Virus record (IMG/VR): IMGVR_UViG_3300017963_000344
Coordinates: 1 to 50,497 of that record
Direction: 5' to 3' (one strand)
Length of the DNA stretch: 50,497 bases
From: a virus
The notes under the pieces were generated by a model. That model was not told where the DNA came from. It saw only the letters and a program-made list of their open reading frames with translations, and ran no database searches. This document shows, piece after piece, positions 16,062-25,022 of this stretch (position 1 is the stretch's first letter; the number at the start of each line of letters is the position of its first letter). Both the position numbers and the translations under genes were made by a program.

Positions 16062-18011
16062 ATGGAAGGTGGATCTCTTTTTAACTCTGGGTTTCTTGGT
16101 GCAAGTTTTAATTGGTGGGTAGGTCAAATTGCCGATGATGCAACTTGGCGTGATAATATACTACCCGGAAAGTTTGAAAGTGCAGATCAAATTCCTGGAT
16201 GGGGAAGAAGGTATAAAGTTCGTATTATAGGTCTTCACGATCAAGGAGAAACTGAAATAGCATCAGATCAACTTCCTTGGGCACAGGTAATGTATCCTGT
16301 GACTGCTGGTGGTGGTCAAGGAGCTTCAGGTCAAACACCAAATCTCCGTCAAGGAAATATGGTGTTTGGATTCTTTTTAGATGGTCAGGAGCAACAAGTT
16401 CCTGTGATTATGGGAGTGCTTGGTAATAATGCTCAAACACAACTTGCAACAAAAATTGGTACTAATGAAGTAACCAATACACAACCAGGAAGTCTTGCAA
16501 CCAGTGGAAATGCTGTATCTGCGAGTGGAAATACTGATACAAATAGAAGAGTTCCTGATGATGATAAAGTATCAACAAAACCAAAACCACCAGGAACTCC
16601 ATCAGCATCACCAAAACCAGGTGTTGCACTTGATAAATTTGGTAGAGATCCATCAAGACCTCCAACAAAAGCAGAACTGAATGCGGCACAATCAGCAAGA
16701 GCAGAAGCAGATAGACTTGGTGAAACTGGGGCAGTAAGAGAAGCAAGAATTGCTAATGCGACTGTTGCAGCAACAAGACAAGAAGCAGAAGCAGCAGCAT
16801 CACCAGCATCACCAGCAGTACCGGGAGCAACTAAAGAAAGTGCTGATGCTGTTCACCAACAAAGTGCTGCTGATGTAAAAAGATTAGACTTATATCTCAA
16901 AAAAACTGTGATGTTAAGTCCCTGTGATCTTCCTGGATCTGCGATGAAAGGAATGCAGACTGATATTGAAAATCTCACTAAAGAGATTGATAAAATTTTA
17001 CAAACAGCATCATCTTATGTGGATGCTGTTTCTGAAGTTACTTCACAAATCAGCGGTATTGTAGGACAAGTAAGTGACGTAGCAGGACAAGTAACTAATG
17101 TGGTGGGGCAAGCAAGTGATATAACAGGAAGTATTGGTGGTATTGGTGATATAGCAGGAAGTGTTGGTGACATAGGAGGAAGTGTTAGTGGTATAGCAGG
17201 AAGTGTTAGTGATACACAGGAAAAAATACAGGCTTTATTAGAAAAATATGCTCCCAAGATCGCAAAGTATATGAAGATTGTTTTTAATAAAATTTCCGAA
17301 TACATATCAAAGAAAATTAATGCGGCAATGGGACCTTTAACTGATATAATGTTTCCAAATCAAAGATTTCAATTTCTTGATATAAAAATAGAAATCAATG
17401 AAAAAATTAAATGTCTTTTTAGTAAAATTACTCAGGGATTAGGTCCTCAAATATTAGGTGCTTTAGGGCAGATTTTAGATAAAAAAAATTCATCTACAAA
17501 TAAAACACCAACTTCTCCTGGTACTGCACCTTTTGTTCCAATTTGTTCTGTTGAAGAACTTACTGGAAATCTAATCGCTGCAAATATGGGAGATATAGAT
17601 AAAACTGTTGGAGACATAACTAAATCTGTAGAGACATTTTTAAACGATATTCAAGATGGACTTTCATTAGTAACTGGACTGACTAATTCTATAAAAATAC
17701 CCGATATTAATGGAAGTATTGCATCAGCACTTTCTTTTGTAAATATTGCTCTTGATATTTTTGGATGTGACTCTAAACCAAATTGTGCTGCATCAGATTT
17801 TTATACCTTACAAGAAGGTGCTGGTGCTGCAGAAGAAGCACAATTACCAAGACCTGCTGAAGTTAATGAGGCAGCAAAGGATCCTGGTCCAGTAACTCCA
17901 GCAACAACACAACCTTTTGCAACTCCAGCAAAAAATACTCCAGATTTTGACTCTCGTGCTGATGCAAGTACTCAAAGACAAATTGAACAACGAACCGCAG
18001 GACTTGCTTGA
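16062..18011 (+). CDS. 5: gp5-like baseplate hub protein with OB-fold, no lysozyme domain
   Basis: A 649-residue protein. Residues about 15-130 match the N-terminal OB-fold of T4 gp5: FNWWVGQIADD, YKVRIIGLHD, QLPWAQVMYPVT and VFGFFLDGQEQQVPVIMGVLG. T4 gp5 has a lysozyme domain and a C-terminal beta-helix; here neither is visible. Instead there is an Ala/Pro-rich linker (about 140-270), a repeat of V-S-x-V-A-G-x-V units at about 325-385, and a helical C-terminus with several cysteines. The lysozyme activity seems to have moved to the two large proteins upstream. Confidence 0.85.
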   Translation: MEGGSLFNSGFLGASFNWWVGQIADDATWRDNILPGKFESADQIPGWGRRYKVRIIGLHDQGETEIASDQLPWAQVMYPVTAGGGQGASGQTPNLRQGNMVFGFFLDGQEQQVPVIMGVLGNNAQTQLATKIGTNEVTNTQPGSLATSGNAVSASGNTDTNRRVPDDDKVSTKPKPPGTPSASPKPGVALDKFGRDPSRPPTKAELNAAQSARAEADRLGETGAVREARIANATVAATRQEAEAAASPASPAVPGATKESADAVHQQSAADVKRLDLYLKKTVMLSPCDLPGSAMKGMQTDIENLTKEIDKILQTASSYVDAVSEVTSQISGIVGQVSDVAGQVTNVVGQASDITGSIGGIGDIAGSVGDIGGSVSGIAGSVSDTQEKIQALLEKYAPKIAKYMKIVFNKISEYISKKINAAMGPLTDIMFPNQRFQFLDIKIEINEKIKCLFSKITQGLGPQILGALGQILDKKNSSTNKTPTSPGTAPFVPICSVEELTGNLIAANMGDIDKTVGDITKSVETFLNDIQDGLSLVTGLTNSIKIPDINGSIASALSFVNIALDIFGCDSKPNCAASDFYTLQEGAGAAEEAQLPRPAEVNEAAKDPGPVTPATTQPFATPAKNTPDFDSRADASTQRQIEQRTAGLA

Positions 18012-18017
18012 TAAATA
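18010..18017 (+). promoter_or_regulatory. T4-like late promoter (GATAAATA)
   Basis: GATAAATA overlaps the gp5 stop and is 38 bases upstream of the next start. It fits the NATAAATA core used in T4-like cyanophages and would drive the PA14-like structural gene. Confidence 0.45.
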
Positions 18018-18055
18018 CCATTACTATGACGAAAGTAGAAATATAAAATTTAACT

Positions 18056-21000
18056 ATGGCTCTTAACCTATTTGGACCACCGACAAAAGATGATATTAAA
18101 GTAGCGTATATTGACCCTATTTTAGGATTAGTTGAGGGTGTTTCAATCTGTGAAGCAAATGAGTATGCTAAAAAAGAACCTGGAACAACCTTTATTTTTA
18201 GAAATGGAAATCAAACACTTCAATATTTGAATGTTAATGAAATTAATCAGTTAGATCCTAATGTTTTAACTGCCACTGACGAGTGTGGTGGGATCAGTCA
18301 AAAGAAAGAGTGTGGTCCTCCAACTATTCAAATTTTTGGTGGTGGTGGTATTGGTGCTGCAGGAAATCCAATCGTAGGTAATGATGGTGCTATTCTTGCA
18401 GTAGATATTATTCGTGGTGGAAATGGTTATCAATATCCTCCATTAGTTTCTGCAAGAGATATTTGTAACTATGGAAGTGGTGCATCATTTACTACAATTA
18501 TTGGTGAAGTTACAGAAACAATTGAAACATATGAAAATGAAAGTGATTTTGAGGACTATGAACTATGTGAACCTACTGACGTTGGATATGGAAGAAACTA
18601 TGGTCCTGATGGAGAAGATTTGGGTTCTTGGGATCCTAAAGTTTATACAGAACCCGGTGAAGATCCAATTAAAAAGGAAGTTGAAGAGTTTGAAAAAATT
18701 GTAAGAAGACTTGCAAGAGCACCTTTCTGGACTACAAGAACTGCAAGACCAACTAAAATTACTTGTAGTGACCCAATAGTTATTCCTTCAAAGTATGATG
18801 TAACTGATGCAACATTTTTAGAAAAACAAAGAAGAGATGGTGTTAAAAATCCAGTAGGTTGGAATCAGTTTATGAACTCCTATGCAATATCACCAGTCTC
18901 ACCATCAAATGTGAGAGGCAGTGACTTTGCTGGAAGAGTATTTACATTTGAATGGACTGAAGATTTTCCTACGGATGGTGAATATATTTTTAGAGGATTA
19001 TGTGATAATAGAGCACAATTATATGTTGATAATTTAAAAGTTACTGATTTAGCGGGATTTAATGCCCCAGTAAGACCAATTCAAAAAACATTTAAAAAAG
19101 GACTTCACAATATTCGGGTTGACTTATTGAATGTTCCTATTTCAGAAACGGTTACTACACAACTACCACCACCACAATCTAATACTATTGATGTAAATTT
19201 TAAATTTTATGGGAACCCTTCTTCTACTCTTTCCCATAATTATAAAATAAATGGACTCGGTATTAATTTATTTAAACCAAGCAGAACTTCTCTTAATCAA
19301 AATGTAATAGGTAAATGTGAAAGTGGAACAGTATATGAGGTAGAATTTTATAAAAATGGAAGTCCTGGTGGTACTATAATACAAAGAAGTGATTCTTTTA
19401 TTGAATATGAAGATGCTGGAGTTGGTGGTCGTGATGCTTCTATTGGGATTGATAAGGGAAAATTCTTCAATTTTAGAGGAAATAGGTGTTCGTTTGTTGT
19501 TGGAGAACCAAAACCACCAACACCAACACCGCCACCATCATCAATCTCAATTATATCTCCAAAATCTTGGAATGAGAATCCAATGGGGATTTCCGTTACT
19601 ATTGATGCGCCAGAACCACCAATTCCCCAAGAACCAATACCAGAACAAGAAGGCAGATGTCCTAATAATCCAATTTGGACTACAAGATTTCCTGGAGCAA
19701 AAGAATTTTGGTATCCCGTTCAATTTAATGGATCAAAAAATCCACAAGGAAAACAAAATCCTTGGGGTAAGTTTTTTAATCGTTATGGCATATCTCCTGT
19801 TCGTCCATTAGATACTCCAGGAAGTGATGGTGGTGGGATTTTATTTAAAAATTCTTGGGAACTTGATATTCCTTATGATGGATTTTATCAATTTGCTGTG
19901 ATGCGAGATAATACTGCTCGTCTATATGTTGATGGAAATTTAGCATTTGATATTGGGACATCTGGTGATCGTAGATGGAAAGATATTGGAGAAAAACCAA
20001 AGTTTCAAAAAGTTTTTATTGCAAAAGGTCGTCATACAATTGGTGTTGAACTTGAGAATACTAAATCAGAATCCTTTGAACAAGTAAGTCAAAAAATCTT
20101 TAGAACAAAAGACTGGCAAGTAGGAACAAAGAAAGTAACACAAACTACAGATGTTAATTTTAATATTGTAACATCACAAAGATCCACTTTTGTAAGTTCT
20201 TTTAAAATTTCAGAACTCGGTGTTGATGTGTATAAACCATCTAAAACAGTAATTAAACAAACAATTCCAAAAAAAGTTGAAGTTGGAAAGGTATATACTG
20301 TAGAAGTTGTAGTTCCCCAAAGTGGAAATGTTAGTTTAGAAGTGAAAGGAAATACTTTAGAAATGGAAGAATTGGGAAAAAATACACCTAGGGATTTATT
20401 TTGTACTATAAGTAACGGTAGATTTTTTGATGTTAAAAATGGTGCAGGTAAAGCAACTTGTAAGTTTGTTGTAGATGATAATCAACCTGTATTGACTGGT
20501 CTTTCTGGTGGAACTGCAAAGGATGGTGTGACTTATGAAGGTCCTCCATTATTTGCATATAAGGATAACCGTTGGGGAACCTTTATGAATACTCATTCAG
20601 TTTCTCCACTTTTACCTCCACTTAATGCTGATAATCCACAAATTAACGGAGTTAAAAAATATTCTTGGAAGGGTGTTAATTTCCCAGAAAGTGGACAGTA
20701 TGATATTACATTTCAAGCAGATAATGACGCAAGTCTTATTATCAATGGAATTAAAGTATTATCATCACAGGGATTTGCAAATAGTCCACAAACCTTTAAA
20801 GTTAATATAACGCAAGGAAAGTATAATGTTGTAGTTGAATGTAATAATATCCCAGATACGACTAATATTTTTAATAATAATCCAACAGGATTTGCTTTAG
20901 TAATAAGAAAAAATGTATCTGTGAGAAGTAATATTGGAAAGTCTTGGGATGAGAATCCTGTGGGTGTTGGTGCGATTTTAATACCTCCACCTTGCCCAAG

Positions 21001-21892
21001 AAGAATTCGTGGTAAGGGTGTTGTAACTGATATTATTGTAAATGATCCTGGTAATGGATACTTACCACCAATACTACCTACAACAACTCCACCAAGTACA
21101 TTAGCACTAATACAGACAAATGTTCCTGGTGTTCCTGGTGGAGGTGCTGGTGCTGGTGCAGGAGGTGGTACAGGTGCTCCTAGTGTCCCTGGTGGTGCTC
21201 CTGGTGTCCCTGGTGGCGCCGCTGTCCCCCTCTCTATACCAAGTCCACCTTCAGGAGCACCAACAGGTATTAATGCATTGTTTAGACCACAATTTGAAGT
21301 AGTAAGAGACCCTGTTGTAGTAAACCCTCAAAAACTTTTACAAGTTACAGATCTTGTGGGACTTAAGCAAACTGGATATGTAAATGGAAGAGCTTATTAT
21401 GGTGCTGTTTATTATGATAATGGTATTCGTTATGCAGGTTTTTATGAAACTGTTGGAGAACCTATTCGCGTATATGATACTTTAAGAGAAAGTATTATTG
21501 CACAAGTTACCACTCCACCTTCTGCAATATTAAGACAAGGTACTGATATAAGAAGTAATGATCCACTACTAAATATTCCAGGTACAGTTCAGTCAACATT
21601 AAATAGTAATAGCATCGTTGGTGCTGGAGATATTTTTCCACCTTCAGTTCCCTTTGTTCAAGAACCACTTCAAGATCCAATCTATCCAGTATCTTTAAGA
21701 TTAAAACGGGTTCTTGTAGAAGATCCAGGAATCAATTATAATGTTACTGATCAAATCAGAGTCATTCCAAGTAATGGTGCTGTTCTTGAACCAGTTTTTG
21801 GATCCTTTGGGAGAGTGATTAAAGTTGCTGTTATTGATCCTGGATTTGGATTTACTGAATACCCAAGAATTGAAATGTTCACACCTTTATAA
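18056..21892 (+). CDS. Large structural protein with three PA14-like modules
   Basis: A 1278-residue protein. Three copies of a PA14-like beta-domain are seen at about residues 225-365, 541-680 and 836-935. Each has W/G-x-F-x-N-x-x-S/G-I-S-P, a D/F-P-x-x-G-x-Y strand, a D-N-x-A-x-L-Y-V-D segment and a final K-G-x-H-x-I-x-V-E strand. PA14 domains bind carbohydrates in many adhesins. A Gly/Ala/Pro-rich hinge lies at about 1022-1062. Four short D-x-G-x-G-Y-type motifs are at both ends (for example RGGNGYQYPP and VIDPGFGFTEYP). Placed next to the gp5-like spike, it is likely an exposed tail or adhesin-like component. No complete homologue can be named. Confidence 0.8.
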   Translation: MALNLFGPPTKDDIKVAYIDPILGLVEGVSICEANEYAKKEPGTTFIFRNGNQTLQYLNVNEINQLDPNVLTATDECGGISQKKECGPPTIQIFGGGGIGAAGNPIVGNDGAILAVDIIRGGNGYQYPPLVSARDICNYGSGASFTTIIGEVTETIETYENESDFEDYELCEPTDVGYGRNYGPDGEDLGSWDPKVYTEPGEDPIKKEVEEFEKIVRRLARAPFWTTRTARPTKITCSDPIVIPSKYDVTDATFLEKQRRDGVKNPVGWNQFMNSYAISPVSPSNVRGSDFAGRVFTFEWTEDFPTDGEYIFRGLCDNRAQLYVDNLKVTDLAGFNAPVRPIQKTFKKGLHNIRVDLLNVPISETVTTQLPPPQSNTIDVNFKFYGNPSSTLSHNYKINGLGINLFKPSRTSLNQNVIGKCESGTVYEVEFYKNGSPGGTIIQRSDSFIEYEDAGVGGRDASIGIDKGKFFNFRGNRCSFVVGEPKPPTPTPPPSSISIISPKSWNENPMGISVTIDAPEPPIPQEPIPEQEGRCPNNPIWTTRFPGAKEFWYPVQFNGSKNPQGKQNPWGKFFNRYGISPVRPLDTPGSDGGGILFKNSWELDIPYDGFYQFAVMRDNTARLYVDGNLAFDIGTSGDRRWKDIGEKPKFQKVFIAKGRHTIGVELENTKSESFEQVSQKIFRTKDWQVGTKKVTQTTDVNFNIVTSQRSTFVSSFKISELGVDVYKPSKTVIKQTIPKKVEVGKVYTVEVVVPQSGNVSLEVKGNTLEMEELGKNTPRDLFCTISNGRFFDVKNGAGKATCKFVVDDNQPVLTGLSGGTAKDGVTYEGPPLFAYKDNRWGTFMNTHSVSPLLPPLNADNPQINGVKKYSWKGVNFPESGQYDITFQADNDASLIINGIKVLSSQGFANSPQTFKVNITQGKYNVVVECNNIPDTTNIFNNNPTGFALVIRKNVSVRSNIGKSWDENPVGVGAILIPPPCPRRIRGKGVVTDIIVNDPGNGYLPPILPTTTPPSTLALIQTNVPGVPGGGAGAGAGGGTGAPSVPGGAPGVPGGAAVPLSIPSPPSGAPTGINALFRPQFEVVRDPVVVNPQKLLQVTDLVGLKQTGYVNGRAYYGAVYYDNGIRYAGFYETVGEPIRVYDTLRESIIAQVTTPPSAILRQGTDIRSNDPLLNIPGTVQSTLNSNSIVGAGDIFPPSVPFVQEPLQDPIYPVSLRLKRVLVEDPGINYNVTDQIRVIPSNGAVLEPVFGSFGRVIKVAVIDPGFGFTEYPRIEMFTPL

Positions 21893-21900
21893 GTAATCAT

Positions 21901-22515
21901 ATGGCATCTGCTCAAAATAGAAATCCAACTAGAGTTACTCCTACTGCAAAAAAGAACTATACTGCAACTCGTCAGGGAAATGATCACGGTTCAATATCTT
22001 TTGGCCACGTTGCTTCTGATGGTGCAGTCACTTCTGATATACAACTTCAGGCATCTGATGGAAGACATTCAATCATTCTAGATAAGGATGGTGCAAGAAA
22101 AGGGTGTACTCAAATCACTGCACCAGGAAGAATCTCAATTCAATCTGGAGAAGATAGACAAGAAGCAGAAGATACTCTGTTTATTAATGCATGGAATGGA
22201 AATATTGACATTATCGCATCTAATGGTAAAATAAGATTGCAAGGAACTGATATAGAACTGATTGCATTTGGAGAAAAAGGATCAAAAGGAAATATAAGAA
22301 TGGAAGCAAGTGAAAATATTCAACTCGATGCAGACAATAAAGTTCTTATTAATGCAGGTGCAATGTATAAACTTGCAACACCAGGAATAGCAGAAATCTG
22401 CGCAGATAGTGCTATGACGATTTATTCGGACTGTATTCGCGGAGTAACAGCTGGATGTTCAGTTAAAGACTCAAAAAATGGTGGTCAAAAGTTCTATAAA
22501 AAACAAAAAAAGTAA
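21901..22515 (+). CDS. Beta-helical spike-like structural protein
   Basis: A 204-residue protein with a run of short strand repeats from about residue 55 to 160: DIQLQASDGRHSIILDKDG, NGNIDIIASNGKIRLQG, NIRMEASENIQLDADNKVLI. This alternating pattern is like the triple-stranded beta-helix of T4 gp5C and similar membrane-piercing spikes. The C-terminus is Lys-rich. It follows the hub genes, so it could supply the needle that the gp5-like protein here lacks. The assignment is by pattern, not by a known family hit. Confidence 0.6.
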   Translation: MASAQNRNPTRVTPTAKKNYTATRQGNDHGSISFGHVASDGAVTSDIQLQASDGRHSIILDKDGARKGCTQITAPGRISIQSGEDRQEAEDTLFINAWNGNIDIIASNGKIRLQGTDIELIAFGEKGSKGNIRMEASENIQLDADNKVLINAGAMYKLATPGIAEICADSAMTIYSDCIRGVTAGCSVKDSKNGGQKFYKKQKK

Positions 22516-22527
22516 AGGAGGAAACTT

Positions 22528-23214
22528 ATGTCTTTTTTGATGGACGATGCAGCATTTGGCGGACAAGTAATGGTCGGCGCAGGACAACCAATAGCACTTG
22601 GAGTAGGACCAAAGAAAATTAGAGGTTCTGCATTTATAGAAGGTCCACTACAAATTGGACCAGGAGGTGCTTATGGGACTGTTCAAGCAACAGTAATGAT
22701 TGGAAAACTTGCAAATAGTGATGCAAGTAAACCACAATATAGTTTATGGGTAAAAGGAGATTCGAAATTTCAAAGTAATGTAAGAGTTGATAGTCTCTGT
22801 AAGGCAAAAAGACTAGAAAGTCAAACTGGTAAGATTGATTCTATTCGTGGGAACTCATTACGTTATGGTTCTAAAAGTTTCTTGATTGATCACCCAACCA
22901 AACCAGGAATGAAACTGGAGTATGGATGTCTTGAAGGTCCAGAGCACTCTGTTTATTGTCGTGGTAAGGTTCTCAATCGTGATTATATTGAACTTCCTTT
23001 AGAGTGGACAGGTCTTGTGGATGATACTACAATCACAGTATCATTAACACCAATCGGTGCTCATCAAGATATTATTGTAAAACGTATTGGAGAAAATAAG
23101 GTCTTCTTACAGTCCAAAGGTGGTATGCCAATTCACTGTTTTTATCATGTATATGGAACAAGAAAAGATATTCCAAAATTAGTCACAGAGTATTACGAGG
23201 AGGAGAATAACTGA
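22528..23214 (+). CDS. Tail-associated structural protein with auto-chaperone-like end
   Basis: A 228-residue protein with a strong AAAGGAGG ribosome site. The N-terminal half is Gly-rich and resembles a beta-prism or helix (GQVMVGAGQPIALGVGPKKI). The C-terminal half has KSFLIDHPTKPGMKLEYGCLEGPEHSVYCRGK, a motif common at the ends of phage tail proteins with a peptidase G2-like self-processing chaperone. The Cys in the GCLEGPE region may matter. It begins 12 bases after the spike-like gene and its stop overlaps the next gene. Confidence 0.7.
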   Translation: MSFLMDDAAFGGQVMVGAGQPIALGVGPKKIRGSAFIEGPLQIGPGGAYGTVQATVMIGKLANSDASKPQYSLWVKGDSKFQSNVRVDSLCKAKRLESQTGKIDSIRGNSLRYGSKSFLIDHPTKPGMKLEYGCLEGPEHSVYCRGKVLNRDYIELPLEWTGLVDDTTITVSLTPIGAHQDIIVKRIGENKVFLQSKGGMPIHCFYHVYGTRKDIPKLVTEYYEEENN

Positions 23215-23657
23215 TGGGAATCATTAATAATCAAGGAGTCTTTATTGCACCTCCTTTGGGTGAGGGTGAAGGAGTATCTCTTACAAGTTTTCGTGAGGAT
23301 GATGACTTTAGTACAGAACTATTTGATGAGTCTATTGTTCTTGCAGATTTACCAAATAATGTGGGGATTGCATTTATAAAAAGTAGCGATTCTCCTGCAG
23401 ATTATGCAACAATCGCATTACAGGGAACAAATACTTCTACGATTTATGTTGATAACACTGCAGGTTCTGCTAATCTCGCAATTAGTGGAAATTTAAATGT
23501 AAGTGGTATCTCAACATTTAAAGTTGCATCTCCTCCAAACCTCACAGTAAACTCCACACTATCATTTGAACTCACAAGCAACACAAACTTAACAGTTTAT
23601 GCTCGTGGGACCGATGGAGTTATAAGGTCTGCTAATATTACTCTTGACCCCCCTTGA
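23214..23657 (+). CDS. Small structural or fibre-like protein (147 aa)
   Basis: A 147-residue protein starting MGIINNQGVFIAPPLGEGEG. The C-terminal part has the NLNVSGISTFKVA motif, which recurs in the fibre proteins later in the window, and a Thr/Asn/Ser-rich beta-strand end. It is the last gene of the baseplate and hub string. The stop region holds an early-type promoter for the next gene. Function beyond virion or fibre-associated is not clear. Confidence 0.65.
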   Translation: MGIINNQGVFIAPPLGEGEGVSLTSFREDDDFSTELFDESIVLADLPNNVGIAFIKSSDSPADYATIALQGTNTSTIYVDNTAGSANLAISGNLNVSGISTFKVASPPNLTVNSTLSFELTSNTNLTVYARGTDGVIRSANITLDPP

Positions 23658-23682
23658 CGGGGAATTGAAAATGACCTATAAT
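23654..23682 (+). promoter_or_regulatory. Sigma-70 (early) promoter
   Basis: TTGACG at 23654-23659 and TATAAT at 23677-23682, separated by exactly 17 bases, form a near-perfect sigma-70 promoter. It overlaps the end of the preceding gene and lies 26 bases before the next start. In cyanomyoviruses host-type promoters drive early genes. Confidence 0.8.
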
Positions 23683-23707
23683 ACCTAGGTAATCAAAAAC
23701 AACCTGA

Positions 23708-23890
23708 ATGCAAGACGAGTTCCTAACCCGATGTGTGATTGACCCTATTAAGCGAACTGTGTACCTCTACTCCAGTGATGGTAATGAGAAGCAAGTATCC
23801 TGTGAGACTGTTCAAGAGTTTATGAATGTGCTAGAGTTTGTTCGTGCAACTGTGGATGAGGAAACAATCTCATACGCAAATCCACTTTAA
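23708..23890 (+). CDS. Small early conserved hypothetical protein (60 aa)
   Basis: A 60-residue protein (MQDEFLTRCVIDPIKRTVYL, then YSSDGNEKQVSCETVQEFMN) with a beta-hairpin-like start and a helical end. I cannot name a family. It is the first gene behind the sigma-70 promoter at 23654-23682 and so is likely made early. There is no strong ribosome site in the leader, but the frame and the amino-acid make-up look genuine. Confidence 0.65.
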   Translation: MQDEFLTRCVIDPIKRTVYLYSSDGNEKQVSCETVQEFMNVLEFVRATVDEETISYANPL

Positions 23891-23897
23891 AATCCAT

Positions 23898-23926
23898 TTT
23901 TGGTCGAAAAAATACCCCGGCCAAAA
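23898..23926 (+). other. Hairpin between two small genes
   Basis: TTTTGGTCG at 23898-23906 pairs with CGGCCAAAA at 23918-23926 (nine pairs, one G-T) around an 11-base loop. Only a short ATTT follows, so this is a weak terminator at best. It may shape the leader of the next gene. Confidence 0.4.
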
Positions 23927-23946
23927 TTTACACAAATACCCTTTTT

Positions 23947-24153
23947 ATGAATTCTTATCGCATTAACTATAAAGACCTTAAAGAAGTTCCTGTAAAGACA
24001 ACTCCACAAAATGTAGAAGAATCAAATCAGGCACTTTTTAAGTGTACGATGACTTTACCCGATGCTGCAAAAAACTGCGGAATGAGTCAAAAAGAAATGC
24101 GCTTAACTTTCTTTGAGTACTTAAAGTATCATCCAGGGACTTATTTGGGGTGA
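23947..24153 (+). CDS. Small hypothetical protein, possibly DNA-binding (68 aa)
   Basis: A 68-residue protein. The C-terminal half, LPDAAKNCGMSQKEMRLTFFEYL at about residues 37-59, has the spacing of a helix-turn-helix (AA-x3-G-x-S-x-x-E). This makes a small regulator possible, but it is a pattern guess. The gene sits between two early promoters in the small-gene island. Confidence 0.6.
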   Translation: MNSYRINYKDLKEVPVKTTPQNVEESNQALFKCTMTLPDAAKNCGMSQKEMRLTFFEYLKYHPGTYLG

Positions 24154-24158
24154 TACAT

Positions 24159-24187
24159 TTGACAATATGAGACAGAGGTCTTATAAT
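24159..24187 (+). promoter_or_regulatory. Perfect-consensus sigma-70 promoter for tRNA-Leu
   Basis: TTGACA at 24159-24164 and TATAAT at 24182-24187 with a 17-base spacer match the sigma-70 consensus at all twelve positions. The expected start point is only a few bases upstream of the tRNA-Leu 5' end at 24197, so this promoter makes the tRNA with almost no leader. Confidence 0.88.
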
Positions 24188-24196
24188 TGTCTTATA

Positions 24197-24278
24197 GCCC
24201 CCTTGGCGTAATTGGTAGCCGCTACGGATTTAAAATCCGTTGACGTTAGTCGTGCCGGATCGTACCCGGCAGGGGGTA
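24197..24278 (+). tRNA. trnL: tRNA-Leu (UAA)
   Basis: An 82-base class II tRNA. The acceptor arms GCCCCCT and AGGGGGT pair (one G-T at the end). The anticodon arm is ACGGA, loop TTTAAAA, TCCGT, with anticodon TAA that reads UUA. A long variable arm follows, as in leucine tRNAs, and the T arm is GCCGG, loop ATCGTAC, CCGGC. The CCA end is not encoded. UUA is a common codon in AT-rich phage genes but rarer in many hosts. Confidence 0.93.
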
Positions 24279-24302
24279 TTAAACTAAATAATCAAAAAAC
24301 CA

Positions 24303-24581
24303 ATGAAATATAAGATTACCTGTTCTTATAATTGGTATGTAACTGAAGATGATAAGTACATTATTAAGACATATTATATAAGTGGGATTGCTTTTACTTT
24401 TGATGAATTACCTTCAATCGTACAAGATGACCCAGAAATCATCAAGAGAGCAAATGAACATCTAACCTATGACCCAGAATTTTTCTATTTGAAATCATTC
24501 TATTTAATAGACGAACAATGTCATCCAATGTTATTTGAGATGGATCTTGAGAATCCAGAGGCACTTGACGAGATAAACTAA
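24303..24581 (+). CDS. Hypothetical protein (92 aa) between the two tRNAs
   Basis: A 92-residue protein rich in Tyr, Asp and Glu, starting MKYKITCSYNWYVTEDDKYI. I see no motif that I know. It lies between tRNA-Leu and tRNA-Thr, on the transcript from the perfect promoter at 24159. The 3' end of the gene contains the promoter of the following tRNA (24565-24593), so the last codons have a double task. Confidence 0.65.
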   Translation: MKYKITCSYNWYVTEDDKYIIKTYYISGIAFTFDELPSIVQDDPEIIKRANEHLTYDPEFFYLKSFYLIDEQCHPMLFEMDLENPEALDEIN

Positions 24582-24593
24582 ATAACCTATAGT
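24565..24593 (+). promoter_or_regulatory. Sigma-70 promoter for tRNA-Thr, inside a gene end
   Basis: TTGACG at 24565-24570 and TATAGT at 24588-24593 are separated by 17 bases. The -35 lies inside the coding region of the 92-residue gene, whose stop is between the two boxes. The predicted start point is only a few bases before tRNA-Thr at 24603. Confidence 0.78.
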
Positions 24594-24602
24594 ATTCTTG
24601 TT

Positions 24603-24674
24603 GCCCTATAAGCATTGAGGCGATGCAATGGTTTTGTAAACCATAGAGGATGGTTCAATTTCCATCATAGGGCT
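24603..24674 (+). tRNA. trnT: tRNA-Thr (UGU)
   Basis: A 72-base tRNA with perfect acceptor pairing GCCCTAT and ATAGGGC, D arm GCAT/ATGC, and anticodon arm ATGGT, loop TTTGTAA, ACCAT, giving anticodon TGT that reads ACA. The T arm is GATGG/CCATC around an eight-base loop, one more than usual, which is slightly odd. There is no encoded CCA. Threonine is plentiful in the fibre genes of this phage. Confidence 0.85.
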
Positions 24675-24697
24675 TTAACACTCATAAAAACTTCAAT

Positions 24698-24853
24698 ATG
24701 TCTCTAATATCACAAAAAGACCGCGATCTCACAATTGAAGCAATTGATTTTTATCTCTTTAGTAAAGGTATTGATATGACTAGAGAAAAAAGAGCAGAGT
24801 TGAATGCACTTCTCAATTGGATCAAACTAGAGCACTATAAGAATGATAATTAA
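24698..24853 (+). CDS. Small helical hypothetical protein (51 aa)
   Basis: A 51-residue frame starting at ATG 24698 (MSLISQKDRDLTIEAIDFYL), ending with LLNWIKLEHYKNDN. It is charged and looks all-helical. It lies just after tRNA-Thr and before another small gene, with the same style of amino-acid use as its neighbours. No family is known to me. Confidence 0.55.
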   Translation: MSLISQKDRDLTIEAIDFYLFSKGIDMTREKRAELNALLNWIKLEHYKNDN

Positions 24854-24872
24854 CCTCTGGCATAATAAAGAT

Positions 24873-25022
24873 ATGAATCAATGGAGATGGACTCTTACAG
24901 ATCCTAAGACATTTGATATGGAATCAGGACAGCAAGAAGATTTGAGAATGGCAATGACCGATATTGCAAATACTGTAGAATATCTTATCAGTAATAATAA
25001 AGACAATAAAATATCACTTTAA
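24873..25022 (+). CDS. Small acidic hypothetical protein (49 aa)
   Basis: A 49-residue frame from ATG 24873 (MNQWRWTLTDPKTFDMESGQ) followed by a helical part. The stop codon overlaps the start of a rho-independent terminator, which makes this the last gene of the early island and supports it being translated. The function is unknown. Confidence 0.55.
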   Translation: MNQWRWTLTDPKTFDMESGQQEDLRMAMTDIANTVEYLISNNKDNKISL

